Origin: DSFT01 sp032249175
GTDB lineage: Bacteria > Hydrothermota > Hydrothermia > LBFQ01 > DSFT01
Assembly: GCA_032249175.1 (NCBI GenBank)
Contig: JAVVGK010000005.1
Span: forward strand, 1 to 32,950
DNA length: 32,950 nt
Direction: 5' to 3'
The first letter of the stretch is position 1. Every line of letters starts with the position of its first letter. The position numbers and the translations under genes were made by a program. Below the pieces are notes generated by a model that was not told the origin of the DNA, did not search any database, and saw only the letters and a program-made list of their open reading frames with translations. Of this stretch, positions 13,721 to 21,780 are shown one piece after another.

Positions 13721-15631
13721 TTACTGCTTAACTAAGTTTATGGGAACTTCTTGATAATGTGAAAATTCCATTTTAAATCTACCTCTTCCTTTTGTTTTTG
13801 CTCTTAGAGCAGGCAAGAAATCATATAATTCAGCAAGTGGAATTTGACTAATAATTTTATTTGTTTCAATACCTAAAATTTTGCCCCTTCTACTATTAAC
13901 TTCTGAAATCACATCACTTATATATTCCTCAGGAGCAAAAATTTCAACATTGTAAATTGGCTCTAAAATATAAGGCTCTGCTTTACTTACAGCATCTTTA
14001 AAAGCTAAACTTCCTGCTATTTCAAATGCTAAGTTTGAAGAATCTACCTCGTGATATTTACCATCAAATAATGTAACTCTTATATCTATCATTGGATAGC
14101 CAAGAACAAAACCTTCTTCCATTGCTTTTTTAACGCCTTGCTCAACATAAGGTCTATATTCCTTTGGGATAGCACCACCAAAAATTTTATCTACCCATTC
14201 ATAGCCTGCCCCTCTTGGCAAAGGCTCAATTCTTATATTAGCAACACCATATTGACCTCTTCCTCCTGTTTGCTTAATGTATTTTCCAAGACCTTCTGCA
14301 CTTTTTCTAATTGTTTCTCTATATGGAACTTTCGCTCTTTCTTTTTCTACTTCTACATTAAATTTCTGTTTTAATTTTTCAAATATGATATTTACATGAA
14401 CCTCACCTTGACTATAAAGTAATGTTTGTTTTAATTGTGGGTCATATTTAAATGTAAAAGTTGGGTCTTCTATCATAATTTTTTGTAGTGATTCAGAAAG
14501 TTTTTCTTCATCTTTTTTACTTTTTGGTTTAATTCCGATAACATATAATGGTTCTGGATATTTAACCCATTCGTAAATTACATTATCATTAGATAGTGTG
14601 TCTCCTGTTTTGCTATCTTTTAATTTTAAAAAAAGTCCAATTTCCCCTCTTTTAAGTTCATTTACTTCCTTTCTTTCTTTTCCAAATGGTATAAATAAAT
14701 GTGATATTTTTTCAATAGTTTCTGTTCTTTTATTTTTAAGCTCAATTCCACTATAAACTTTTCCTGTAAAAACTCTAAATAAGAACATTTCTCCAAGATG
14801 AGCTTCAGAATATGTTTTAAAAATTATTAAGGAAGTAAAGTTTTTATCGTCAAATTTTTCCTCAAAAGATAATCCATATTCTCCAATAAAATCTAAAAGT
14901 TCATTTATTCCAATACCACTTAGTGCATCAACAAATAAAACAGGATAAAACAAGCTATTGTCAATTGCTTTCCTAAATGCTAAATGAATTTCTTCCTTTG
15001 TTATCTCTTTTCCTTCCATATATTTTTCAAGTAATTCGTCATCCGTTTCAACAACTGCTTCAATAAATTCATTATATTCTTCAACTGCTTTTTTCCTTAA
15101 ATTTTCTTCAAGATTTTCAAAATTTCCATCAATGATATTAAAAACCCCATTAAAATTACTACCAATTCCAATAGGAACTTGAACTGGATGAACTTGTTTT
15201 CCGAATTTTTTCTTTAATAAATTTACAATCTCATCGGGGTCTTTTTCATAACTTTTACATTTATTTATTACAAAAAATATAGGTAAATTATATTTTTTTG
15301 CTTCTTCAAATGCTCTTTCTATTCCAACCTCAAGTCCCATAGAAATATCTACAACGATTAACATATTATCAGCAACTCTTGTTGCACTTATAAGCTCACC
15401 TTCAAGCTCAATAAATCCTGGTGTATCAATAAATTGAAAATCATAATTTTTATATTTTGTTTTAAAGACTTTTAGATTTATTGTCATATTTTTGGATTGC
15501 TCAATCGGGTCATAGTCAAGAATTGTTCTTTCAGCTCTTTGAATAGCATTTGTAGTTTTTAAAATTTGTGCCAGTAATGTTGTTTTACCACTTCCTATAT
15601 GACCTGCTATGACAAAGGTTCTGTCGTTCAT
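13721..15631 (-). CDS. Divergent EF-G-like translational GTPase
   Basis: The 636-aa protein has the EF-G domain order: a GTPase domain with P-loop GHIGSGKTT (10-18), beta-barrel domain II, and C-terminal domains ending FSHYQEVP, as in EF-G domain V. Two key motifs deviate. G3 is DTPGF (69-73), with Phe where EF-G and EF-Tu carry the catalytic His. G4 is NKCK (123-126) instead of NKxD, losing the guanine-specifying Asp. It is shorter than canonical EF-G (about 690 aa). It is probably a paralogue of the EF-G2/FusA-like group with a special role, not the main elongation factor. TAAAAT lies 6 nt before the ATG, so the mRNA is probably leaderless. Confidence 0.85.
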   Translation of the reverse strand: MNDRTFVIAGHIGSGKTTLLAQILKTTNAIQRAERTILDYDPIEQSKNMTINLKVFKTKYKNYDFQFIDTPGFIELEGELISATRVADNMLIVVDISMGLEVGIERAFEEAKKYNLPIFFVINKCKSYEKDPDEIVNLLKKKFGKQVHPVQVPIGIGSNFNGVFNIIDGNFENLEENLRKKAVEEYNEFIEAVVETDDELLEKYMEGKEITKEEIHLAFRKAIDNSLFYPVLFVDALSGIGINELLDFIGEYGLSFEEKFDDKNFTSLIIFKTYSEAHLGEMFLFRVFTGKVYSGIELKNKRTETIEKISHLFIPFGKERKEVNELKRGEIGLFLKLKDSKTGDTLSNDNVIYEWVKYPEPLYVIGIKPKSKKDEEKLSESLQKIMIEDPTFTFKYDPQLKQTLLYSQGEVHVNIIFEKLKQKFNVEVEKERAKVPYRETIRKSAEGLGKYIKQTGGRGQYGVANIRIEPLPRGAGYEWVDKIFGGAIPKEYRPYVEQGVKKAMEEGFVLGYPMIDIRVTLFDGKYHEVDSSNLAFEIAGSLAFKDAVSKAEPYILEPIYNVEIFAPEEYISDVISEVNSRRGKILGIETNKIISQIPLAELYDFLPALRAKTKGRGRFKMEFSHYQEVPINLVKQ

Positions 15632-15637
15632 AGCTAT

Positions 15638-15643
15638 ATTTTA
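15638..15643 (-). promoter_or_regulatory. Predicted -10 box (TAAAAT) for the EF-G-like gene
   Basis: The minus strand reads CCTTTAAAATATAGCTATG, ending with the start codon; the gap is 6 nt. It lies back to back with the coiled-coil gene promoter at 15676-15681. Confidence 0.6.
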
Positions 15644-15675
15644 AAGGAGAACTCAAACAAGTTTTTATAAAGCTT

Positions 15676-15681
15676 TAAAAT
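15676..15681 (+). promoter_or_regulatory. Predicted -10 box (TAAAAT) for the coiled-coil gene
   Basis: The sequence reads AGCTTTAAAATTTTCTTATG, ending with the start codon; the gap is 6 nt. No SD is present. Confidence 0.6.
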
Positions 15682-15687
15682 TTTCTT

Positions 15688-16368
15688 ATGACAGAAAAGG
15701 AGATTTTGGAAATTGTAAGAAAAAATCCTAATGTAATATGGGAAATTATCTCAAATGACCCGCAACAACTTATAGAAATTATTGAAAAATCCAAAATTAA
15801 ACTTGTTACAAATAAAGATTTAAAAATTTTATATCATAAATTAAAAGATGTGTTATCTGAAAAAATAAATCAAAGATTTAGGGAATTAGACAAGAAAATA
15901 GACGAGAAGTATGAAGCACTTGACAAGAAAATAGAACAGAAATATGAAGAGCTTGATAAAAAAATAGATGAAAGATTTAGGGAGTTGGACAAGAAAATTG
16001 ATGAGAAGTATGAAGAGCTGAATAAGAAAATAGATGAGAAGTATGAAACACTTGACAAAAAAATAGAGCAGAAATATGAAGAGCTTGACAAAAAAATAGA
16101 TGAAAGATTTAGGGAATTAGACAAGAAAATTGATGAGAAGTATGAAGAGCTGAATAAGAAAATAGATGAGAAGTATGAAACACTTGACAAAAAAATAGAG
16201 CAGAAATATGAAGAGCTTGACAAAAAAATAGATGAAAAATATGAGGCATTAGATAGGAAAATTGACCAAAAATTTAATGCCTTAATTATTACTATTGTAA
16301 TTCAAACAATCGCAATTATAGGTTCTTTAATTGGTATTGTTCTAACGCTTATTCAGATTTTAAAGTAA
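15688..16368 (+). CDS. Tail-anchored hendecad coiled-coil protein
   Basis: The 226-aa protein has no recognised catalytic domain. Residues 1-65 form a small helical head. Residues 66-197 are twelve tandem 11-residue repeats of the type ELDKKIDEKYE, ALDKKIEQKYE and ELDKKIDERFR. An 11-residue period predicts a hendecad, slightly right-handed coiled coil. Residues about 198-223 (ALIITIVIQTIAIIGSLIG...) are a single membrane helix, so the rod is anchored at its C-terminus. The DNA is itself repetitive: 15982-16113 is repeated almost exactly as 16114-16245 (132 nt, four hendecads). It is transcribed divergently from the EF-G-like gene. Function is unknown; a spacer or scaffold role is possible. 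Confidence 0.85.
   Translation: MTEKEILEIVRKNPNVIWEIISNDPQQLIEIIEKSKIKLVTNKDLKILYHKLKDVLSEKINQRFRELDKKIDEKYEALDKKIEQKYEELDKKIDERFRELDKKIDEKYEELNKKIDEKYETLDKKIEQKYEELDKKIDERFRELDKKIDEKYEELNKKIDEKYETLDKKIEQKYEELDKKIDEKYEALDRKIDQKFNALIITIVIQTIAIIGSLIGIVLTLIQILK
15982..16245 (+). repeat. 132-bp tandem duplication inside the coiled-coil gene
   Basis: Two consecutive 132-nt blocks (15982-16113 and 16114-16245) differ at only a few positions, and each encodes four 11-residue repeats. A lower-order period of 33 nt runs through about 15883-16278. The near identity, including synonymous positions, points to recent duplication or gene conversion. Confidence 0.85.
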
Positions 16369-16372
16369 GCTT

Positions 16373-16378
16373 TAAAAT
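16373..16378 (+). promoter_or_regulatory. Predicted -10 box (TAAAAT) for the acyl-CoA dehydrogenase operon
   Basis: The sequence reads AGCTTTAAAATTTCTCTATG, ending with the start codon; the gap is 6 nt. It begins 5 nt after the stop codon of the coiled-coil gene. Confidence 0.6.
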
Positions 16379-16384
16379 TTCTCT

Positions 16385-18160
16385 ATGTCTGAAATTATAA
16401 AAGGTGGTCAATTTTTAGTAGAAGATGGAAGGGTAGAGGAAACCTTTATTCCTGAGGAATTTACAGAAGAGCATAAACTTATAGCAAAAACAGCTTCTGA
16501 TTTTATGGAAAAAGAAGTCCTTCCTTATGATAATGAGATTGAAAAAAAGAATTTGGATTTATTAAAAAAATTACTTAAAAAATCAGCAGAATATGGATTT
16601 ACAGGTGCTGAAATATCTGAAAAGTATGGAGGAATGGGAATAGATAAGAGAACTTCTATGATATTAGCAGAAAAGTTTTCAATTCAAAGTTCATTTGCTA
16701 TTACCTGGGGTGTTCAAATTGGAATTGGCTCATTACCTATTGTTTATTTTGGAAATGAGGAGCAAAAGAAAAAGTACCTTCCAAAAATAGCGAAGGCTGA
16801 ATTAATTGGAGCTTATGCCTTAACTGAACCTTGTTGTGGCTCAGATGCTATGAATATTAAAACAAAAGCAGTTCTTGATGGAGATTATTGGATTATAAAT
16901 GGACAAAAAATTTTTATTACGAATGGAGGAATAGCAGACTTTTATATTGTTTTCGCAAGAGCTTATATAAATGGTGAAGATAAAGGAATAACTGCTTTTA
17001 TTGTAGAAAGAGATAGAGAAGGATTTTCTATTGGAAATGAATATCATAAGATGGGAATGGTTGGCTCATCAACAGTTCCACTATTTTTTGATAATGTAAA
17101 AGTTCCAAAGGAAAATCAATTATATGAAATTGGAAAGGGTCATAGAATAGCATTTGGAATTTTAAATATAGGAAGGTATAAACTTGGAGCAAGTACTATT
17201 GGCTCATCAAAATATATTTTAAGCCTTGGTGTTAAATATTCAAAGGAAAGAACAGCATTTGGTAAAAGTATATCTGAATTTGAATTAATTAGAGAAAAAT
17301 TTGCGAAAATTGTCAGTTATATTTATGTTGGAGAAAGTGCAAGTTATAGGATAGCAGGATACATGGATAAATTTATACCAAGTGATATAGATCCATCACA
17401 AGCAATTGAAAGAATTGGAGAATATGCTATTGAGCATTCTATAATAAAGGTTTTTGGCTCAGAAGTTTTAGACTTTACAGTAGATGAGATTTTACAAACT
17501 TATGGAGGATATGGTTATATTGAAGATTATCCAGCAGCAAGGGCATATAGAGATAGTAGAATAAATAGAATATGGGAAGGAACAAACGAAATAAATAGAC
17601 AAGTAATTACAGGAATGCTTTTACGAAAAGCTTTAAAAGGTGAATTACCTTTAATTCCAATTGCTCTTAAATTTGCTAATGAAGTAATCAGTTATATTCC
17701 TGAAATGCCCAATTATGGATTTTTATCAAGAGAAAAATTTGCTATTGACATATTTAAGAAAGTTTTCTTAATGGTTTCAGCGTTAGCAGTTCAAAAATAT
17801 GGTGAAAATATAAGAGATGCTCAAATTGTTTCTTCAAGTATAGCAGATATTGTTTCACATATATTTTTAGCGGAAAGTGGCTATTTAAGGGCATTAAAAT
17901 TATTAAATATGGGAGATGAAAAAAGAGCAAATGAATGTGCTAAACTTGTTGAATTTTATATTTATCATGCTATTAGAGATATTGAAGATAAAGCAATTAA
18001 AGTTTTATCATCACTTTATAGTGGAGATGAGCAAAGAATGTACATTTCAACATTAAGAAAACTTTTAAGGTGGTATGAATTTCCAAATTATTCTCAAATT
18101 GTTAATGATATAGCAGTAAAGGTAATTGAAAATAATGGTTATTACCTTAGCGCTATTTAG
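16385..18160 (+). CDS. Acyl-CoA dehydrogenase, long (about 590 aa) form
   Basis: This FAD enzyme catalyses the first step of beta-oxidation, passing electrons to ETF. The 591-aa protein has the ACAD core (about 25-400): AYALTEPCCGSDAMNIKT near the FAD site, then SSTVPLFFDNVKVP. The catalytic base is likely Glu380 in GYIEDYP, followed by RDSRINRIWEGTNEINRQ. A further C-terminal alpha-helical region of about 180 residues makes it like the FadE/VLCAD-type long enzymes of Bacillus and thermophiles. Chain-length preference cannot be judged. It starts an operon, with TAAAAT 6 nt before the ATG, and its 3' end overlaps the next gene by about 26 nt. Confidence 0.92.
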   Translation: MSEIIKGGQFLVEDGRVEETFIPEEFTEEHKLIAKTASDFMEKEVLPYDNEIEKKNLDLLKKLLKKSAEYGFTGAEISEKYGGMGIDKRTSMILAEKFSIQSSFAITWGVQIGIGSLPIVYFGNEEQKKKYLPKIAKAELIGAYALTEPCCGSDAMNIKTKAVLDGDYWIINGQKIFITNGGIADFYIVFARAYINGEDKGITAFIVERDREGFSIGNEYHKMGMVGSSTVPLFFDNVKVPKENQLYEIGKGHRIAFGILNIGRYKLGASTIGSSKYILSLGVKYSKERTAFGKSISEFELIREKFAKIVSYIYVGESASYRIAGYMDKFIPSDIDPSQAIERIGEYAIEHSIIKVFGSEVLDFTVDEILQTYGGYGYIEDYPAARAYRDSRINRIWEGTNEINRQVITGMLLRKALKGELPLIPIALKFANEVISYIPEMPNYGFLSREKFAIDIFKKVFLMVSALAVQKYGENIRDAQIVSSSIADIVSHIFLAESGYLRALKLLNMGDEKRANECAKLVEFYIYHAIRDIEDKAIKVLSSLYSGDEQRMYISTLRKLLRWYEFPNYSQIVNDIAVKVIENNGYYLSAI

Positions 18161-19370
18161 CTTTGTTAAAACCATATATTTTTCAAATGATGTTATTGGA
18201 ACAAAAATTATCATTTATCAAAATAATTATTATGTTTTCGGGAATGTTTTAAGTAATGCTTTTGTAATTAAATTAAATCAATTCAAAACTGCCATTTGGT
18301 CAAAAGTAATTTATAATGTCAATATTTCAGATGCTGTTATTTATAAAGATACAATATTTTTATTTACAAATTTCCCATTCTTTTCAATTATTAAAATGGA
18401 TAAGGATGGTAATTTAAGCACTTCAATAACTTATTCTTCAAATGAGTCATTTGATAAAATTTTCTTTTCAGATGCATTTGGAAATTTATATTTAACGAGT
18501 GGAAATATCATTTTGAAAATAAATCATTTGGGAAGAATTATGTTTTCAAAATCTTTAAGTAATGTTGATTATTGTAATGGAACAAATGATTTTTATCTTC
18601 TTTGTAGATATAATTTTCAAGATTTAGCAATTATTAAAATTGACATTAATGGCAACATTTTAAAGTCAAAATCATTTGGATTATATAATTCAACATTTCC
18701 AATTAAGTTATTTAGGATAAATGGAAAGTTTTATGTTTTTTCACAATATAGTGATATATCAAATAAATACTTTATATTCATAGCATCTCTTGACACTTCA
18801 TTAAATCAAGTTCTTTGGAGCAAAATTTATAAGCCAGTAGATAATATAAATTTATATGTTTCAAGTGTTGAGCTTATTGATAATAAATTTATTATTGCGG
18901 GAAATCATTTTAATGATATATTTTTCATAAGTATAGACACCCTTGGAAATTTATTATTTTCAAGAAAGAGTAAAAGTTTAGCACTTGAGCAAAATCCAAA
19001 AATTTTTAATAATACAATTTTATTTTATAATCAAGATAGTTTATCAATTTTTGATTTTAATGTAAATGATGGCTCAAGTTGTATTTTAGATACAATTTTG
19101 CCATTAATCATTTATAATATTTCAACAAAACCATTTCAAAATATCTCAATAAATTCAAGTGATTATGAATATTCAATTTTAGATTATCCAATTTCAGAAA
19201 TAGATATTTCAGTTTATGAAAATAGTTATTGTAAGGTCAGCGTTTCTGAGAAGCAAAGTGTAAATAATTTTAGAAATTTTTATAGTTTAAATGGTGCTGT
19301 TTCAAATTGCAATTTAAAAAACTTTAAAATTTATTTATCAAAAGGCAAAAAAATTTTAAAAGTTAAATGA
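18135..19370 (+). CDS. Secreted propeller-like protein, function unknown
   Basis: Two starts are possible: TTG 18126 or ATG 18135. ATG is preferred because AAAGG lies 12 nt upstream of it and only about 3 nt upstream of the TTG. The N-terminus (MVITLALFSFVKTIYFS) looks like a short signal peptide. The body has repeated strands with turns such as DKDGNLSTS, DINGNILKSKS and DTLGNLLFSRKS, the pattern of beta-propeller or SBBP-type repeats found in secreted proteins. The C-terminus (FYSLNGAV...LSKGKKILKVK) is faintly like the Por/type IX sorting domain, but too weak to claim. It overlaps the ACAD gene upstream and the PhnD gene downstream by 4 nt (ATGA). I do not recognise a specific family. Confidence 0.65.
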   Translation: MVITLALFSFVKTIYFSNDVIGTKIIIYQNNYYVFGNVLSNAFVIKLNQFKTAIWSKVIYNVNISDAVIYKDTIFLFTNFPFFSIIKMDKDGNLSTSITYSSNESFDKIFFSDAFGNLYLTSGNIILKINHLGRIMFSKSLSNVDYCNGTNDFYLLCRYNFQDLAIIKIDINGNILKSKSFGLYNSTFPIKLFRINGKFYVFSQYSDISNKYFIFIASLDTSLNQVLWSKIYKPVDNINLYVSSVELIDNKFIIAGNHFNDIFFISIDTLGNLLFSRKSKSLALEQNPKIFNNTILFYNQDSLSIFDFNVNDGSSCILDTILPLIIYNISTKPFQNISINSSDYEYSILDYPISEIDISVYENSYCKVSVSEKQSVNNFRNFYSLNGAVSNCNLKNFKIYLSKGKKILKVK

Positions 19371-20200
19371 AAAAAATTTTATTTCTTATTTTTCTTGTTT
19401 CTTGCCAGAAAGAAAAAATTTTCGTTTTAGGATATTATCCAAGTTCCGAAAGTGAAAAAGTTATTGAAGATTTAAAACCTTTACAAATTTATTTAGAAAA
19501 GAAATTAAATATGAAAGTTAAACCATTTATCGCAACAGATTATAGTGCTTTAATTGAAGGATTATGCTCAGGTAAAGTAGATGGCAGTTTTTTATCTGCG
19601 CTTCCATATATTATCTCAAAGAATAAATGCTCAACAAAAATTATTATAACTTCATTAAGAAGTGATGGAACAATTTATTATAAAAGTTATTTTATTGTTA
19701 ATTCAAAAAGTCCTTATAAAAGTCTTTATGATTTAAAAGGTAAAACATGGGGTATTCCCGATATTGCTTCAACAAGTGGTTATTTATTTCCTGTTTTAAG
19801 AATGAAACAACTTGGTTTAGATCCTCAAAATGACTTTAAAAAAATTCAATTAAATAGTCATGAGAATGTTATTATAGCAGTTTATAATAATGAGGTTGAT
19901 TTTGGAACAATTTATTCTGATGGAAGAATATTATTAAAAAATGAATATCCTGATATATTTGAAAAAACAAGAGTTATTGATAGTATTGGTCCTATACCTA
20001 ATGATGGTTTTGTAGTTTCACCTTATTTAGATGAAAAGACTATTGAAAAAATAAAATCTGCATTTTTAGAATTGCCAAAAGATAGTTTTGTTTTTAGTAA
20101 ATTAAGAAAATATGGATGGTTTGGTATTGTTAGCGCTAATGATAGTTTATATGAAATTGTTCAAAAATTATATAATGATATTATACTGAAAAAACCTTAA
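19367..20200 (+). CDS. PhnD-type periplasmic binding lipoprotein
   Basis: The N-terminus MKKILFLIFLVSC has a lipobox ending at Cys13, so the mature 265-aa protein should be a lipoprotein. It has the PhnD/SsuA/TauA-like type 2 fold signatures: LGYYPSSESEKVIEDLKPLQ, then DYSALIEGLCSGKVDGSFLS, KSPYKSLYDLKGKTWGIPD, STSGYLFP and GIPNDGFVVSP-like spacing. Such proteins bind phosphite, phosphonate, phosphate or other anions, or act as sensor components. No ABC permease or ATPase gene follows, so it is an orphan binding protein. Its 3' end overlaps the convergent tldD by 20 nt. Ligand unknown. Confidence 0.85.
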   Translation: MKKILFLIFLVSCQKEKIFVLGYYPSSESEKVIEDLKPLQIYLEKKLNMKVKPFIATDYSALIEGLCSGKVDGSFLSALPYIISKNKCSTKIIITSLRSDGTIYYKSYFIVNSKSPYKSLYDLKGKTWGIPDIASTSGYLFPVLRMKQLGLDPQNDFKKIQLNSHENVIIAVYNNEVDFGTIYSDGRILLKNEYPDIFEKTRVIDSIGPIPNDGFVVSPYLDEKTIEKIKSAFLELPKDSFVFSKLRKYGWFGIVSANDSLYEIVQKLYNDIILKKP

Positions 20201-21617
20201 CTTTCCTAAATCTACAAGGGGAAGAGCCATGACCAACTCTTGCGGTTTGCCCAGGCTCACCTTTTCCACAATTTGGAACGCCCCATAACTTCCAATAATT
20301 CTCATTTGCTACGCCATCAAGATTATTCCAAAAGATATAGGATATACCATAATAAACAGGATTTTTATAAACTTCATCTTTTAAGAGTTTTCCATTTTTA
20401 ATTTTGTAAGCAATTTCTGTTGAAAATTGAAAATTAAGTCGTTTTTGATCTATTGACCAAGATTTATTTGTTTCAAGATAAAAACCATCTTTTATATCAC
20501 TAATTAGCTCCTCTAAGGTTTTATCACCAGGTAATAGATTTACATTTGTCATTCTAACAATAGGTATTCTATTGTATGAGCTTGCCCTGCTTGCTCCCGT
20601 TGATTTTTTGTTTATAAGCCAAGCACTATCTCTTGAAGATAAATAATTTACTAAAATTCCTTCCTTTATTAAAAATTCTTTTTTAGATTTAACACCATCA
20701 TCATCATAACCAAATGAGCCAAGTCCTTTTTCAATTGTTCCATCTTGAACAATATTCATATATTCAGAGCCAAATTTAATTCCAATTTTGTCAGCCCAAG
20801 ATGTTCCCGCATAGCTTGCTTCAAATCCAAAAACCCTGTCAAGTTCAAGCGCATGTCCTACACTTTCATGAATTTGAAGAGCCATTTGATTTGTCCCAAT
20901 AATAATATCATATTCTCCTTCCTCAATTTTCTTTCCATATAATAGTTTTAATAATTCTTCTTTTACAACATATGCATTTTCTTCCCATTTTTCATTTAAG
21001 ATAATTTCAAAACCTCCACTTAGCATATTACCTCCATGAGCAGCGGGATAAGACCTAAATTGGACATCTTCATCAGAAAAAGCATAAGCGGTATATCCTC
21101 CACCGCTATGATAAATGATTTGGTGAATAAATGCTCCTTCTGTTGAAGCAAAAAATTTTTCAGTTTTTATAAAGCTCATATTCTGATTTACAATTTTTAT
21201 TCTACTATCACTTCTTAAAATTTTATCAACATTTTCCATAATTTTTATTTTTTCATCAATTGGAATACTAAATGGATCAATTTCTATTTTTGTAAAAAAC
21301 TCATCAGTATAAATGTCTTCTTCTGTTAATTTTAGTCCCTTATTTGGTATATAACTTGATTTTGCGATATTTACCGCCTTTTTAATCGTTTTATAAATAC
21401 TATCAGTGCTTAAATCATTTGTGCTACTAAATCCCCAAAAACCCTTAAACATAACTCTAATGCCAATTCCAATATCAAATGTTCTACTTACATTTTCAAT
21501 TTCTCCATTCTTATAATTTATTATTTCGCTTTCTTCTATAACTAATCTAACATCTCCATAATCTATTTCCTTTATATCTTTTAGCATTTCAATTGCCATT
21601 TTTGTTATTTCCTTCAT
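20181..21617 (-). CDS. tldD: Metalloprotease TldD
   Basis: TldD forms with TldE/PmbA a zinc protease that degrades unfolded or modified peptides and matures some natural products. The 478-aa protein has the metal motif HESVGH (250-255, HExxxH), followed by ALELD, and the C-terminal signature NCGKGEPGQ with a later GHGSSPCRF. Its ATG follows GGAGGT by 9 nt. It lies in the nuoJ-to-tldD operon and overlaps the end of tatA by 29 nt. No pmbA/tldE partner is in this window. It converges on the PhnD gene with overlapping 3' ends. Confidence 0.94.
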   Translation of the reverse strand: MKEITKMAIEMLKDIKEIDYGDVRLVIEESEIINYKNGEIENVSRTFDIGIGIRVMFKGFWGFSSTNDLSTDSIYKTIKKAVNIAKSSYIPNKGLKLTEEDIYTDEFFTKIEIDPFSIPIDEKIKIMENVDKILRSDSRIKIVNQNMSFIKTEKFFASTEGAFIHQIIYHSGGGYTAYAFSDEDVQFRSYPAAHGGNMLSGGFEIILNEKWEENAYVVKEELLKLLYGKKIEEGEYDIIIGTNQMALQIHESVGHALELDRVFGFEASYAGTSWADKIGIKFGSEYMNIVQDGTIEKGLGSFGYDDDGVKSKKEFLIKEGILVNYLSSRDSAWLINKKSTGASRASSYNRIPIVRMTNVNLLPGDKTLEELISDIKDGFYLETNKSWSIDQKRLNFQFSTEIAYKIKNGKLLKDEVYKNPVYYGISYIFWNNLDGVANENYWKLWGVPNCGKGEPGQTARVGHGSSPCRFRKVKVFSV

Positions 21618-21780
21618 TCTCTATGACCTCCTTTATTTGCTCTTTTGCTTCATTATAAGCTTTCATAAATTCGCTATAAGCTCTTTTAAAACTTCTTACA
21701 ACATCAGGAATTTTATCAGGTCCAAATAGAATTATAAAAATTAAAGCAATAAGTAGTATCTCCTGAAATCCTAAATTCAT
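21589..21780 (-). CDS. tatA: Sec-independent translocase subunit TatA/E
   Basis: This 63-aa protein has one N-terminal membrane helix (LGFQEILLIALIFIILFG), the hinge FGPDKIPDVVRSF and an amphipathic plus charged tail. This is the TatA/B family pattern; its small size favours TatA/E. TatA lines the translocation site for folded proteins. It overlaps the rny stop (ATGA) and tldD. No tatC is seen here. The SD for tldD lies within its 3' end. Confidence 0.9.
   Translation of the reverse strand: MNLGFQEILLIALIFIILFGPDKIPDVVRSFKRAYSEFMKAYNEAKEQIKEVIENEGNNKNGN

Noticed and set aside
15870..16223. Open frame on the minus strand rich in Ser/Phe
   Set aside because: It is the antisense shadow of the 33-nt repeats in the coiled-coil gene, with a low-complexity product and no start signal.
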